Below, in pieces: positions 1-10,095 of a stretch of DNA of 64,000 nt (the first letter of the stretch is position 1; every line of letters begins with the position of its first letter). The stretch comes from Parus major (Eukaryota; Chordata; Aves; Passeriformes; Paridae). The notes below the pieces were generated by a model that saw nothing but the letters and a program-made list of their open reading frames with translations, did no database searches and was not told the origin of the DNA. The stretch is from positions 3,082,709 through 3,146,708 of the forward strand of contig NC_031768.1 in NCBI RefSeq assembly GCF_001522545.3, given 5' to 3'. The position numbers and the translations under genes are program-made.

Positions 1-610
1 CTCCACAGTGGAGCGGCTCCTTATCAACCCTTTCTCAAACTCATGGCCTCCTCTGGACTTGCCCCAACACTTCCATGGCCTTCAAAACACGACAATAAGT
101 TATTCAAACCAAGATCTGATTTATTTTGTCCAACTAGACACGCAGCAGAGCTGGCCATGGGGATCTGCAGTGATGTGGCTCCTGAAGGAGGATGGAGTCC
201 CAAAGCCACCATGGTTTTGGAGGAAGGCTGAGGAAAGACGTTGAGGTGATCTTGCTCCTACATTTTTGGTGGCACTCATGAGTGGGATCAAGATCAGGGC
301 AAGGCCTTCCACATTCTTGAAAATACCAAGAGGAATGTCTGGAAAAGGGCAGCAGATGATGCTAAGACAGAGACACAAAACAACTGTAAGAAATCTTGGC
401 TACCATTCAGCAGAATAGATGATGATAATTGGTCCCATCTGGTTTAAAGATTTAGGAGATCGATACATTCTTGGGTAGACGCTCTGTGAAATAGCTGTAA
501 GTGGTGATGTGAAGCTTGCAAACTTCAGCTCACCTCAGCCACCACGTCAAAATTCTGACCTGATTTACGGCTCAGAAAATCCCCATTTTAGGGAACAAGT
601 CCTCACCATT
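1..610. other. Unassigned single-copy DNA
   Basis: No gene could be supported. The open frames here are short and overlap on both strands without splice or homology support. About 40 bases near position 50-85 resemble minus-strand CR1 wording (a stretch like CTCTGGACTTGCCCCAAC), but this is too short to call. The rest is not recognised. Confidence 0.5.
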
Positions 611-670
611 AGATTGGACTCAATGATCCCAGAGGTCTTTTCCAACCAAACTGATTGTGTGATTCTGTGA
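611..670 (+). mobile_element. CR1 LINE 3' tip
   Basis: A 60-base fragment reads as the extreme 3' end of a CR1 retrotransposon: a degenerate version of the ATGATC...AGGTC..TTCCAACC block followed by GATTGTGTGATTCTGTGA. The octamer-like ATTCTGTG end is the CR1 hallmark. It is severely 5'-truncated, which is usual for CR1, and is non-coding. Divergence in the TTCCAACC region suggests an old copy. Confidence 0.75.
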
Positions 671-824
671 AGCAGAAGGAGGAAAACCTTTTCCTGTGAT
701 CAGTTTAGATATCAGGACAAGAGGATTTTTCTTTTTTTTTAATTTTACTTATATGTAAAAAAATCACTTTTTATTTTAATTTTACTTAAAACGTAATTAC
801 AAATATTTCACAATCACCAAAAGA

Positions 825-950
825 AGGTTGAAGAGGGCTCTGAGCAGCCTGGGAAAGTGGAAGGTATCCCTGCCCATGGCAGGGGAGTTGGAACAAGATG
901 ATCTTTAAAGGTCCCTTCCAACCCAAACCATTCTGTGATTCTGTGATCCA
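825..950 (+). mobile_element. CR1 LINE 3' end fragment
   Basis: This is 3' UTR of a CR1 element in plus orientation. It contains the GGTATCCCTGCCCATGGCAG block, GATGATCTTTAAAGGTCCC, then CCTTCCAACCCAAACCATTC and two ATTCTGTG octamers. No reverse-transcriptase coding remains. It follows the copy at 611-670 after about 155 bases of AT-rich DNA, so the two could be independent insertions. Confidence 0.9.
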
Positions 951-1739
951 ATTATTGCACTGTCTGCTGTCATTCATTTGGAATTTCAAGGAGAGCCCCA
1001 TTTTGATCAGCCAGCTTTCTGGTTTAGTTCTTCAAATTTGAGAAAATTATTTCAACCATTTCAAAGTTTACCATAACGAAAAATTGGGCCAATGTATCGA
1101 AAAGTTTGCTCAAGTAGGTGGATGTTTTTTTAATGGAAAGAACAGTTGGTTCTGCAGAAGTATGGGAATTTTTAGCAAGCACTGCATGCTTCCCTTCAGA
1201 AAGGAGTGAAAGTGTTCCTGTTTTTCCAACCAATCTGCCATTTGCACAAAAGCAGGCAGAAGGACATGTTCTCAGTGGGACAATAGCCATTTTCTGGAGA
1301 GCAAAAGGAAAATGTAAAGTGCGGTGTTAGAACAGGAGAGGTGAAAAGATAAAATTTAAAAAAAAAAACAGAATGAAGAAAGAAAAGTGGAGGGAAATTT
1401 ATACAACTGTTTCTGGACTAAAACAAGAGCTTTTTCTGTAGAAAAAGTGTGTGCAAACTGCAGCAAATCCCAGGACAAGGTGGTGGAATTGCAAGCCTGG
1501 GAAAGCCTTGCTTTTTTTTGCTTATATTGCACAAAGGCATCTTTCTGTGGAAACGAGCCCTCTCTGATCTTTTTCATTCTCTTGACGCAGAAATAAAACA
1601 ACTTAAGAGTCAAATAAAAAGCTGGGAACAGAATAAGCAGTCTGAAACTATATCACACCAGATAAAATTCCCTGGAATTATCTGTGAATTCATTGAAACT
1701 GTATTTTATGTTTTTGCTTCAAGACAACTGCTTTGTTGA
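951..1739. other. Unassigned single-copy DNA
   Basis: AT-rich DNA with no CR1 signature. Overlapping short frames on both strands (for example 1387-1596 and 1449-1739) lack any recognisable domain and are probably chance. I see nothing else in it. Confidence 0.5.
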
Positions 1740-2085
1740 GGAGGTAATGTATAGATTAAGACAGGACACTTAAACTCTGAAGTCCCCTTGGAGAGTTCTT
1801 TCTGGTATAAATCTGCTCTCCTTTAACTTGGATTATAAACAAACTCCATGATATGCACCTGGTTCTGGCAGGGTCTCTATTATTTCGCTCCCAAAAGCAG
1901 CTTTATGAAGAGAACACACTGCATTTCAACAGCAATATAAATAATGTTGCAGTTGGGGATCTCTTGCGCCGCTTTCATTTTTCTTTCTTCCCTTTTCATC
2001 TGAACTGAACCACACCTCTCTAAAAATACTCACTTTCTTAATGAAAACCATATTTTTGAGCATTTTTTTTCCCCCTGCGTGTGCA
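1740..2085. promoter_or_regulatory. Candidate conserved non-coding element
   Basis: A repeat-free segment with alternating AT-rich site-like words (GGATTATAAACAAAC, CAATATAAATAATG) and a scarce CpG pair in CTTGCGCCGC near 1966-1975. It has no coding frame. The texture resembles conserved enhancers around developmental genes, but conservation cannot be seen from one sequence, so this is inference only. Confidence 0.2.
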
Positions 2086-2095
2086 TGACCTGTTG

Positions 2096-2316
2096 AAATG
2101 CCTGCACAATCTTTAATGTCAGATTCAGACGACACATGTCTTATGAAAAAGTCTGGGACTCAGCTCTCGGCGGGGCCTCCCAGATCTGTCCCACGTCTTT
2201 ATGAGAAAGAGGGACAAAACCTTCTGGTTTTGGCATTTTATATTGGAGTCTGCTTTAAGCTAGGCAAGAGAGAGAGAAAAAAAAAAAAAAAAAAAAAAAA
2301 AAGAAGGAAAAAAAAA
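2096..2316 (+). repeat. First copy of a 232-bp-spaced direct duplication
   Basis: The stretch from AAATGCCTGCACAATC to a poly-A/G tract recurs almost unchanged starting at 2328. The two copies differ by a few bases, for example in the CCCACGTC versus TCCCGTC region and by one extra GA in the GAGAAAGAGG stretch. The first copy runs into the 11-base gap at 2317-2327. Duplication exactly across a gap ending in a homopolymer is typical of two alleles joined by the assembler, although a true tandem duplication is possible. Confidence 0.85.
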
Positions 2317-2327
2317 NNNNNNNNNNN
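2317..2327. other. Assembly gap (11 N)
   Basis: Eleven unresolved bases lie between the poly-A/G end of the first copy and the start of the second copy of the duplication. The gap sits in a homopolymer-rich context. Confidence 0.99.
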
Positions 2328-2560
2328 AAATGCCTGCACAATCTTTAATGTCAGATTCAGACGACACATGTCTTATGAAAAAGTCTGGGACTCAGCTCTC
2401 GGCGGGGCCTCCCAGATCTGTCTCCCGTCTTTATGAGAGAAAGAGGGACAAAACCTTCTGGTTTTGGCATTTTATATTGGAGTCTGCTTTAAGCTAGGCA
2501 AGAGAGAGAAAAAAAAAAAAAAAAAAAAAAAAAAGAAGGGAAAAAAAATAGCAACGTAGA
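2328..2560 (+). repeat. Second copy of the direct duplication
   Basis: Nearly identical to 2096-2316 and again ending in a poly-A tract interrupted by GAAGGG. It continues into non-duplicated sequence at about 2550 (AGCAACGTAGAGTC). Only this copy has unique sequence on its 3' side and only the first has unique sequence on its 5' side, as expected for an assembly join or a true tandem. Confidence 0.85.
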
Positions 2561-2569
2561 GTCTAGACA

Positions 2570-3440
2570 GAAGAGATTGGGTTGAAATCTGGAAGCTATT
2601 CAGTGAGGCTACGGCACATGGCAGCTTGACTGCAGAGAGATCACATTACGCTGCCTAATTACACATGAAAAATGTACACATCACTTTTCTTAAATGCTTG
2701 GAAAAATAGATGTTCAGATGGCAACTGCGAGCCAGTAACTGAGCCAGTCGTACATAGTTGGAAAGCCTCACAAATGGCATTTCTAAAGCCTGCATTTTTT
2801 TTATTTAATTTAATTTTTTTTTAATGTAATTATTGTGTGTGTGCGTTCATAAAACAACTTCTAAAAAAGGCTTTCTAAATTTAGCGGGCGGTTGTGCTGC
2901 AGGAACATGAAAGGTGAAAAATCCAGCGTGTAAGCAGGAGGAATGAGAGCCTGATCCTGGCTCCTCATGAGCCAGTTCAGCCAGGTTTCCCTGGAAGTTT
3001 GGGTTGATCCACAGGCTCATGTGTTTGTGTGCTGGGAGCAAATGGTGCAGGGTTTAGAGCTCTGGTGGGAACATCCCATGGGAGCAAAGACAAGCAGATG
3101 CCTGGGTATTTGCAGCACCTATGGCCCTGAGGTTGTGTGTTTATATCCTGCCTAGAAAATGTTTAAAAGAGAAGTTTCTCCTTTCTCACAGACAAAGGAG
3201 GGGGGAAAAATAATCTCATTTACTGTGTTGCTTGAGCGTACAGTTCTCCTGTCATCGCCTCCTCCTGACCTCATGGCTCAGGGCTGATGGCTCCTGTTCT
3301 GCCCCACTCCTGCCATCCTCCTGACAGTGATGGGTTAAAAGAATCCAGAGATAAGTTTGGTGGAGTTATGCTTTTTGTTTCCATCTGTTTGGATGGCATC
3401 TGCTCTTCTGTTTAGCTTAAACACAAATGCTCAAAGACGG
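2570..3440. other. Single-copy DNA with a possible conserved segment
   Basis: The part at about 2590-2800 is repeat-free and AT-rich, with site-like words (GCCTAATTACACATG, AAATGGCATTTC) and isolated CpGs. It could be a conserved non-coding element. The remainder to 3440 is ordinary single-copy sequence with no supported gene and a T-rich low-complexity run at about 2798-2824. Confidence 0.3.
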
Positions 3441-3444
3441 GATG

Positions 3445-3545
3445 CAAATAGGTCTTGGACTAGATCATCTCCAGAGGTCCCTTCAACCCTAAGAATTCTG
3501 TAATTCTGTGATTCTGTGGTTCTGTGATTTTGTGATTATGTGACT
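3445..3545 (+). mobile_element. CR1 LINE 3' tip with expanded octamers
   Basis: Starts near GCAAATAGGTCTTGGAC, continues as CTAGATCATCTCCAGAGGTC and CCTTCAACCC, and ends in at least six degenerate ATTCTGTG units (including TTCTGTGGTTCTGTG and TTTTGTGATTATGTG). The 3' octamer array is longer than in the other copies of this window. Non-coding remnant. Confidence 0.88.
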
Positions 3546-6500
3546 TCCCAAGGGAGAAAACAATTTTCCAAGCTATTTCCAAAGATTTGCCGTTTCAATC
3601 CTGCTAATGAGACCCGGGGAAGTGGATGTTCCAGGGGGAAATGTCAGTATGTCCATCTGCCTCCCAGACCTTGCTTTTCCTAGAAGACTGATCAGAGCAA
3701 GAGCAGAAGTGCCCATTCCTGCCCTCAGTGCCATTCTGGGTGAGCACAGGACAAAAACCAATCCCCAAAGCCCTCTCTGGTGGCCAGGCTCTCCATGTGA
3801 CTACTCCCTTGGAGTGCCTTTGAGTCCTTCCCTCCTGGAGCCAGCGGCCAGTCAGACCTTGGCTGAACTGTTAATCCTTCCAGACAAAGAGGAAAGAACA
3901 TCTTGTAAAGTTTTGATGCTGTTGTTATTGTTAAAATGGACTAAGCACGGAGCAACTGGCCAAGCTATCTGGCAAAAGTGACCCGCAGAAAAGTCTTTCA
4001 GAAGGAAAAAAAATGATCTTTTCTGGATATGGGACTAAGCTTCCCCAGGTCAGGGGGAAGAACTGCACTAATCCAGCTACTTCCAGCTGGAATATGGGTT
4101 GTTGTGCTGATTATTTCATCACCATGCTCTGCAGGACCTTCCTCAGCTTCTCTCTTTTAGGGCTGGAGAACGAAAAAAAAAAAGGTGCTTTGCTGTTTGC
4201 ACAGCCTGGGCCTGCTGGAGTCCTGCATGAGAAATATCAGTCACAGGAGAAGTAGACAGGGGCAGAATTTGGGTTGGAAACCGCTCTGCCCATGCCAGGG
4301 GCAGCTCCCCTGCAGGAGGGAAGGATGGGGGGCTCTGCCAGACCCTCCAGGGAGCCAGGTTTGCCATGGAGGAGCTGGGATGTGGGTGAAAGTGGGAGCC
4401 ACGACCACATTAAAGCTGTTCCCCTTTAGATCAGGCAGGAACCATTGTGGGCAAGGGCTTCCTTCCCAGGTTAAGGCTCTGCAGAGGTTTGGAATGGATG
4501 GATGGACAGCCCCAGCCTGGCCTCTGCTCCTCCGGGTATTTCCCCGCTGTGTATTTTGTGTCCCGCTGCGGTCAGAGGCAGCAGCACCAAACTCTGAGAG
4601 TCCTTCAGCAAAGCAAGGCCTCCTCTTCCAGAAGGGTCAGCCTTGGGTGTAATTTATGAGGGTTGTGGTAGCCCTGCTACCCTCTGGCTGCTTGTGATGA
4701 ATTTTAAATCGAGTGAACTTCTTGTGCTCGCTGGTGAAAGGGGGAGGAATGATGGCAGGAAACAAATCGCTTCCTCTGGTCATTCCTCTCGCCACAGCCA
4801 CGCTATTTTTAACAAATCTTATTAAAAATTATACAACCCTGTATTTTCTGGAATCTGTTTTATTGAACAAGTACAAAACAAACCAAGACAGGAAAAATGC
4901 AACGTTTGGAGCAGCTCCTTTTGCTGCAACTGATTTAGCAAAACAAGCCACAGGGGAACGCAAATGGCTTTCTAGAACAGCTTCCTGCGGCCATCCCTCC
5001 CTCTCCATGTGGAAGAAAAGAATATTTTACCAGCTGCATCACTTCATGCAATAGTAAATTATTCTAAGTGTTCTGGTCACCACAGAATACACTGTCTTGG
5101 AGGTTATTCCCATTATCAGAGTTATTTGTTTAATTTCTTGCTGCAGCCAGCTTTAAACAGCATGTTTTCCAAAAATATCGTCCAACCCATGGGTGTCTGC
5201 TTAGCTGAAGGGGCTAAAACTGAAAACAGACCCTCCAGATTTGGGCATTTCCTAGGTCAGGGTCAGCTGGGACAAGATTTTGATGGAGGGAAATTCGTAG
5301 CAATAACTTTCAAGATTTCTAGCAAGTTTCTAGTTTTCTAGTGTTTACTGCATTACCACCTAAAAATTATTAATAAATTTGGAACTCTTATGGGCAGATG
5401 TGAAAAATTGCTTTTTCTGCAGCTATGTCTGGTGGCAAGAGGTGAGGCTGATGATTAGATAATTGTAATATCAGTGTCAGCTTTCTGTTCACTCAGGTGT
5501 CTCCCCCTCACTGCATTGGTACCATTCCTTACCAGCTGCTCCTCACTCACAAAGACTGAATTTTGTACTGAGACATTTTGTATAAATGCAGAAGACATCA
5601 GACTTGCAAACAAATGTAAGTTTGGGCCCTGACCATTCCAAATATTTACATGCCTAACTTGAAATTATTTCAATAGGGTTTAGGTTCCAAAAGACCTTGA
5701 TGAAGCTTTTCTGGATCAGAAATGACACTACAAGGTCACATTATCACAGGCAAAGTATTGCTATTTACCATGATATCCTTGGCACATGAAAGGGGATCTG
5801 CTTTTGAATTTGGTGTCCCAGACACAAAATTTTGTCTCCATTTGTGAAAGCACACTTTAGTGAGTTTGGCATGGAGGAATCTCATTAAAGGTTTGGGAGA
5901 AGGGGCAGGAAATTTTCTATATTTCATCTCTTATGTTTTATCACTACCAATCAAAGTAATAATGTTCCTTATGATGGTGGGTTAAGTACTTGCCCTACTC
6001 ATTTTGTTATTGTTAAATAAAAATTGTTAACAAGCAATTACTGATCTGGATCAGATATAATTATTATATAATATAATCAGAAACAAAAGGTTCTATATTC
6101 TTTGAGACCCACCAGGATATATCTCGGTGTGTTCCTCCTGTTAACCCTAAAATGAAAGTCCTAAACCAGATATTTTGTGAGATTTTAGACAAAGATCACA
6201 GTAATAATAAATGTATTTATTTATAAATATTTTATTAGATAATAGAATAGCCTCAATCTCTTGAAAATTAAAACATTTAGAACATCTTGCTCTCCCATGT
6301 CTAAAGAAATCACACCATGACACACCTGAACATTTTCAGCCCTGGGTAACAAATCTGAAGTAGAAGTTGTCCCATATTTCTCTCCCTGTGGGAACCACAG
6401 GTCGTGTGGCTTTTACTGGTTAGGGCTCAGTTATTTTTATTTTAGGGATCAGAGGACGAAGACACCTTAGATATTCCACCAAATATTTTATCCAGAACGT

Positions 6501-7931
6501 TTTTCCATTGGTTTCCCTTTCTTACAGATCATTCCAGGAGATTTATACCTCAATGTGAAACAGGTTATTCCTCTCAGAGATGTTTTCAATTTACAGTAAC
6601 TTCAGGAGATAACAAAGCTGTTTGTTTTTTTTTTAGGATATCAAGCTTAATTATCATCCTTGTTGCTTTCAGGTCACATCCTCAGGGGTCACCTCTTCCA
6701 GGAGGTTGCTCCAACACCTGTGACAGCAGCAAACAGGGATCTGCCCTGCACTGCTGCTCACTGATTCATTCCCTGGAGTTGTGCCTACAGACTGCAAGAC
6801 CCTGGATCTGAGGTTAGCACCGTGGATTAATCCTGAAGGAAATCCTGCAGGTCTTAGAATAAATAGCTCCTGTATGAAGACTTTCCCAAAATCTGAGATG
6901 CATTTAATGGTAAGAGGCCCAACATCTGCTGGGAGAGACCCATCCAAAGAACAAGGGAATTCTTGAATCCAGATGATCTCAAGCCCAGGCTGAGCTTAAA
7001 TGTAAGTCCTGGTGTGAGGATGTTACATCCTCCTGTAAGTGAGGGTGTTTTGGGCAACTGAGGCCTCTCTGCTAACAAGGTCCTGACACTGACCCAACTG
7101 CAGGCTGGAGGGAAAAAAAATTATAAAAACACAATCAAACAAATAAAAAAATGACAGAAGAAATAGCACCATACAGAGGTTCAAGTGTGAGGCAGAAGGG
7201 AGGAGATGTATTTCAACAGGAAAAGTGGTTTAATCTCCACCTAAAGGCTTGTTCAGGAGACCTGAGGGTTGGAAGGAACACTGGCCTTTGCAAAGGCCAA
7301 AGGGTGACAGCCCAGAGCAGAGGGATCCACACTGCTCGTGGCACAGAGCCCACCAGAGAGAGGGAGAACATCATCAGCCAAGGGGAGAGCAGCAGCAGGC
7401 TCAGGACCTAAATCTCCTTGGCTGGGAAAGCTGCCTGCTACCAGCAAAGTCCAAGGAAAGGTCAGTGCCTGAGGTCACAGGCAATTTTTGAATGATAGAA
7501 AACCCCACTTAACCCTTTGCAGGCTGTTGCCACCAAAACTTCTCACAAGAAAATCCTCTTTTTACTAACGCCACCTGTGCAATTTGGGATATAATTTCCC
7601 ATCAGCTCAGAGGAGCACAGGTTCACAGTGAGCAGAGGACACCCCTACTCAAATTCTTGTCCCACTATTCTTCCACCCCCCCCCCCAAAAAAAAAAAAAG
7701 AAATATTTTTGATAACATTTACTGGAACCAAAGGGTTTTGCTACCTTTTTTTGCACTTTGGGATATCCCAGGAGGACTCCACACCTCACAGATGGAGTCC
7801 CTAACAGGATGCAGCAAAGGTAAACAGACAGAAAATGAGGAATAGCTTATTTAGCTGAAACTGAAGAAGGGCTGTAGGTCAGGAGGAAAGATCACACAAG
7901 CTGGAATACAGCCAGGACACCAAAGGTAGAT
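3546..7931. other. Unassigned single-copy DNA
   Basis: No CR1 signature and no supported gene in 4.4 kb. The frames at 3607-3981 (124 aa) and 4185-4652 (155 aa) have no recognisable domain and no splice or start context I trust. AT-rich stretches occur at 5970-6260. A run of 12 C followed by 13 A lies at 7675-7699. The sequence could be intronic or intergenic. Confidence 0.45.
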
Positions 7932-8022
7932 CTTTAAAATCTGAGGGGGAAAACCCCAAAACATTTAAAATCTGAGGGGAAAACCCCAAAACCTTTAAAA
8001 CCTGAGGGGGAAACCCCCAAAC
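7932..8022 (+). repeat. Tandem repeat, about 30 bp x 3
   Basis: Three consecutive units of 30-31 bases, each reading roughly TTTAAAATCTGAGGGG then AAAACCCC then AAAAC. They start near 7932, 7963 and 7993, and a partial fourth begins at 8023 (CTTTAAG). Every unit contains a G4-5/A3-4/C4-5 inverted repeat that could form a small hairpin. The copies differ at only a few positions, so the expansion is fairly recent. Confidence 0.9.
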
Positions 8023-8514
8023 CTTTAAGAGCTTCACTGAATGCAGCTGGGAGTCATGGACACATTCATTTTCTCCTTTCTCCCTGCCCTATGAAAAGAC
8101 ACAGCCAAAGAAAAGAAGGTGGGGACTTCTGAATTGCTGTGGAACATGATCCAAACTGCCCAGACTCCTGCAGGATTCCATTTGTGCATCCCCCATGAGA
8201 GGTGACAGCACTGAGGTGTGAGGCAGGCTGGGGGTTCAACACAAACAGGGTCTTTTTCATGAATCCTTTCCAAAATCTCCATATGGATATGCCCTGCAGG
8301 AACACACAGTTTTTCCCTGGCAGTGGATACTTATAAAAGCCTGACACATTTAATTCTGGAAGGAAGGTGTCTTTGGGTTCAATAAAATAAAACAAAACCA
8401 GCCCACCTCAAAATCTTAGTTCCATGGTATATAGAAAACTGTGGGAACCCTGTTATAAAGTATCACTGTATTAAGTTGTGCAGTTGGATTTCCTTCTGAT
8501 TTCTGTGTTCTTTT

Positions 8515-8850
8515 GTCACAATTTAAAGTGAGGACAAGAACGTTTCTCAGTCCAGCATTCTGCTGACGTTCGACAATTCGGGCTGTACGTCCTCGGAATT
8601 TTTATAAAGTGCAATTCTTAAATATTATTTTTCCAAAATACCGCCCAGAGGACCCATTCTGGCTGATCAAACAGCCCTTGGAACTGCAGTAAATGCTCAC
8701 AAGGCATTTCTCCAAACAGGGCCTCGTATGAAAACGAAACACCGCAGGGGCGCCGTGAAACACCAGTTAGCACCTTTATAAAACCCTGCTCCCGAGGTTA
8801 ACTGCACTACAGCCCTGGCAGATCACAGGACTGTGAGTCTTGTACGAGCA
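8515..8850. promoter_or_regulatory. CpG-bearing candidate conserved element
   Basis: Within otherwise CpG-poor DNA, 8541-8600 holds several CpGs close together (CTGACGTTCGAC, ATTCGGGCTGTACGTCCTCG), followed by AT-rich site-like words (TTTTTATAAAGTGC, AAATATTATTT) and more CpGs at 8735-8755. It contains no repeat and no long frame. Retained CpGs suggest constraint or low germline methylation. Enhancer or cryptic promoter is inference, and nothing here shows a transcript. Confidence 0.3.
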
Positions 8851-9507
8851 CAGGGTGGAATTGTGTTAATTTGTCTCAGAGGGTGCAATTGCAATGGTCC
8901 TTTCTTGTCTTCAGAGGAATCCAGCTCGGAGACGGCGCACGCGGGGAGAGTTTTTACGGGAACCTGCTTCTGCCGGGGGGTGCTCTTGCTTTCACACAGC
9001 TGCTCTTACTCCTTTCAATCTGCACCAGTCTGTCTGAAGAGGAAATACAAAGGCCTGCACTGAAATTTGCTCTGTGATCAAGTGATCCAAGTGATGTTTC
9101 GTCCTTACGCCGCGTCGGGTCTTTGGCACGGCGAGATGCCTTTGCCTGTTTAGGAAAAGACAAGGCAAACAGTAAAAGGGTTGAAATCCATGCTGCTTCC
9201 TTCTTTTCCTGTGTTTTCTTTTGCCAGCTACACAATATTCTCTCAGAGAAATCTGCAAGCCATCAAGTGCAGCAGGCAGAGTTTGCTGGGAGCTAAGCTG
9301 GGACCCCCCTCCAGTGCTGCACACACAGAAAGCTTCTGCAGGGCAGGTTAACACAACACTCACAATAACCCAGCAGCTTGAGGCTGTCAAAAGGTGTGAT
9401 CCCACTCCCAGACCTGCTCTGGAACGGGGCCTCAATGCTGCTTTGGACAGCAAGATTCTTTCTGACTTTAAAGCAGGACAGGTGTGTGTGCTGGAGCCCA
9501 GAAACCA
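8851..9507. other. Unassigned single-copy DNA
   Basis: No repeat family recognised. Long overlapping frames run through it on both strands (for example minus 8992-9591, 199 aa), but they run into the CR1 at 9508 and carry no recognisable domain. I treat them as chance. Confidence 0.4.
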
Positions 9508-10095
9508 ACCCTGTCCTGGGCTGGTCCCACAGCCTGGGCAGCAGGAAAGGGATTGGGATTGTGCCCCGAGCCCCCTGAGGTGAGACCCCACCTGCAGAGC
9601 TGCCCCAGCCCTGGGACCAGCCCAGGGAGCAGCTGGAGCTGCTGGAGAGAGCCCAGAGGAGGCTCCAGGATGAGCAGAGGGATGGAGCAGCTCTGCTGGC
9701 AGGAAAGGCTGGCCCAGCTGCCATTGTTCAGCCTGGCCAGGAGAAGCTTTGGGCTGAGCTCAGGGTGGCCTTGCAGGGCCTGAAGGAGCTGGGAAGAAAG
9801 ATGGAAAGAAAATATTTACAAGGGATGGAGCAGCAGGTGAGAAAGGGGAAGAGAGCAGGATTAGATTAAATATTAGGAAAAAATTCTTTACTATGAGGGT
9901 GAGGAGGTCCTGGCACAGATTTTTCAGAGAAGCTGTGGCTGTCCCTGGATCCCTGGCAGTGCCCAAGGCCAGGTTGGACACTGGGCCTTGGAGCAACCTG
10001 GGACAGTGGAAGATGTCCCTGCCCATGGCAGGGGGATGAAACCAGCTGGTCTTTAATGTCCTTTTCAACTGAGGCCATTCTATGACTCCCTAATT
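9508..10095 (+). mobile_element. CR1 LINE, 5'-truncated, about 590 bp
   Basis: A plus-strand CR1 covering the end of the reverse-transcriptase ORF and the 3' UTR. It opens with the CCCTGTCCTGGGCTG block and GTGAGACCCCACCTG. A decayed coding part still reads ERLAQLPLFSLARRSF, matching the CR1 motif [16 protein letters not shown]. It then has the GGATTAGATTAAATATTAGG and CCTGGCAGTGCCCAAGGCCA blocks and ends near CCATTCTATGACTCCC. Bases 9634-9789 are identical to 41134-41289. It is broken by frameshifts and cannot be functional. Confidence 0.93.

Noticed and set aside
40..90. Possible CR1 fragment at the left edge
   Set aside because: Only about 30-40 bases resemble CR1 coding sequence in reverse, which is too little.
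8992..9591. 199-aa minus-strand frame
   Set aside because: Partly inside the CR1 at 9508 and no recognisable family.
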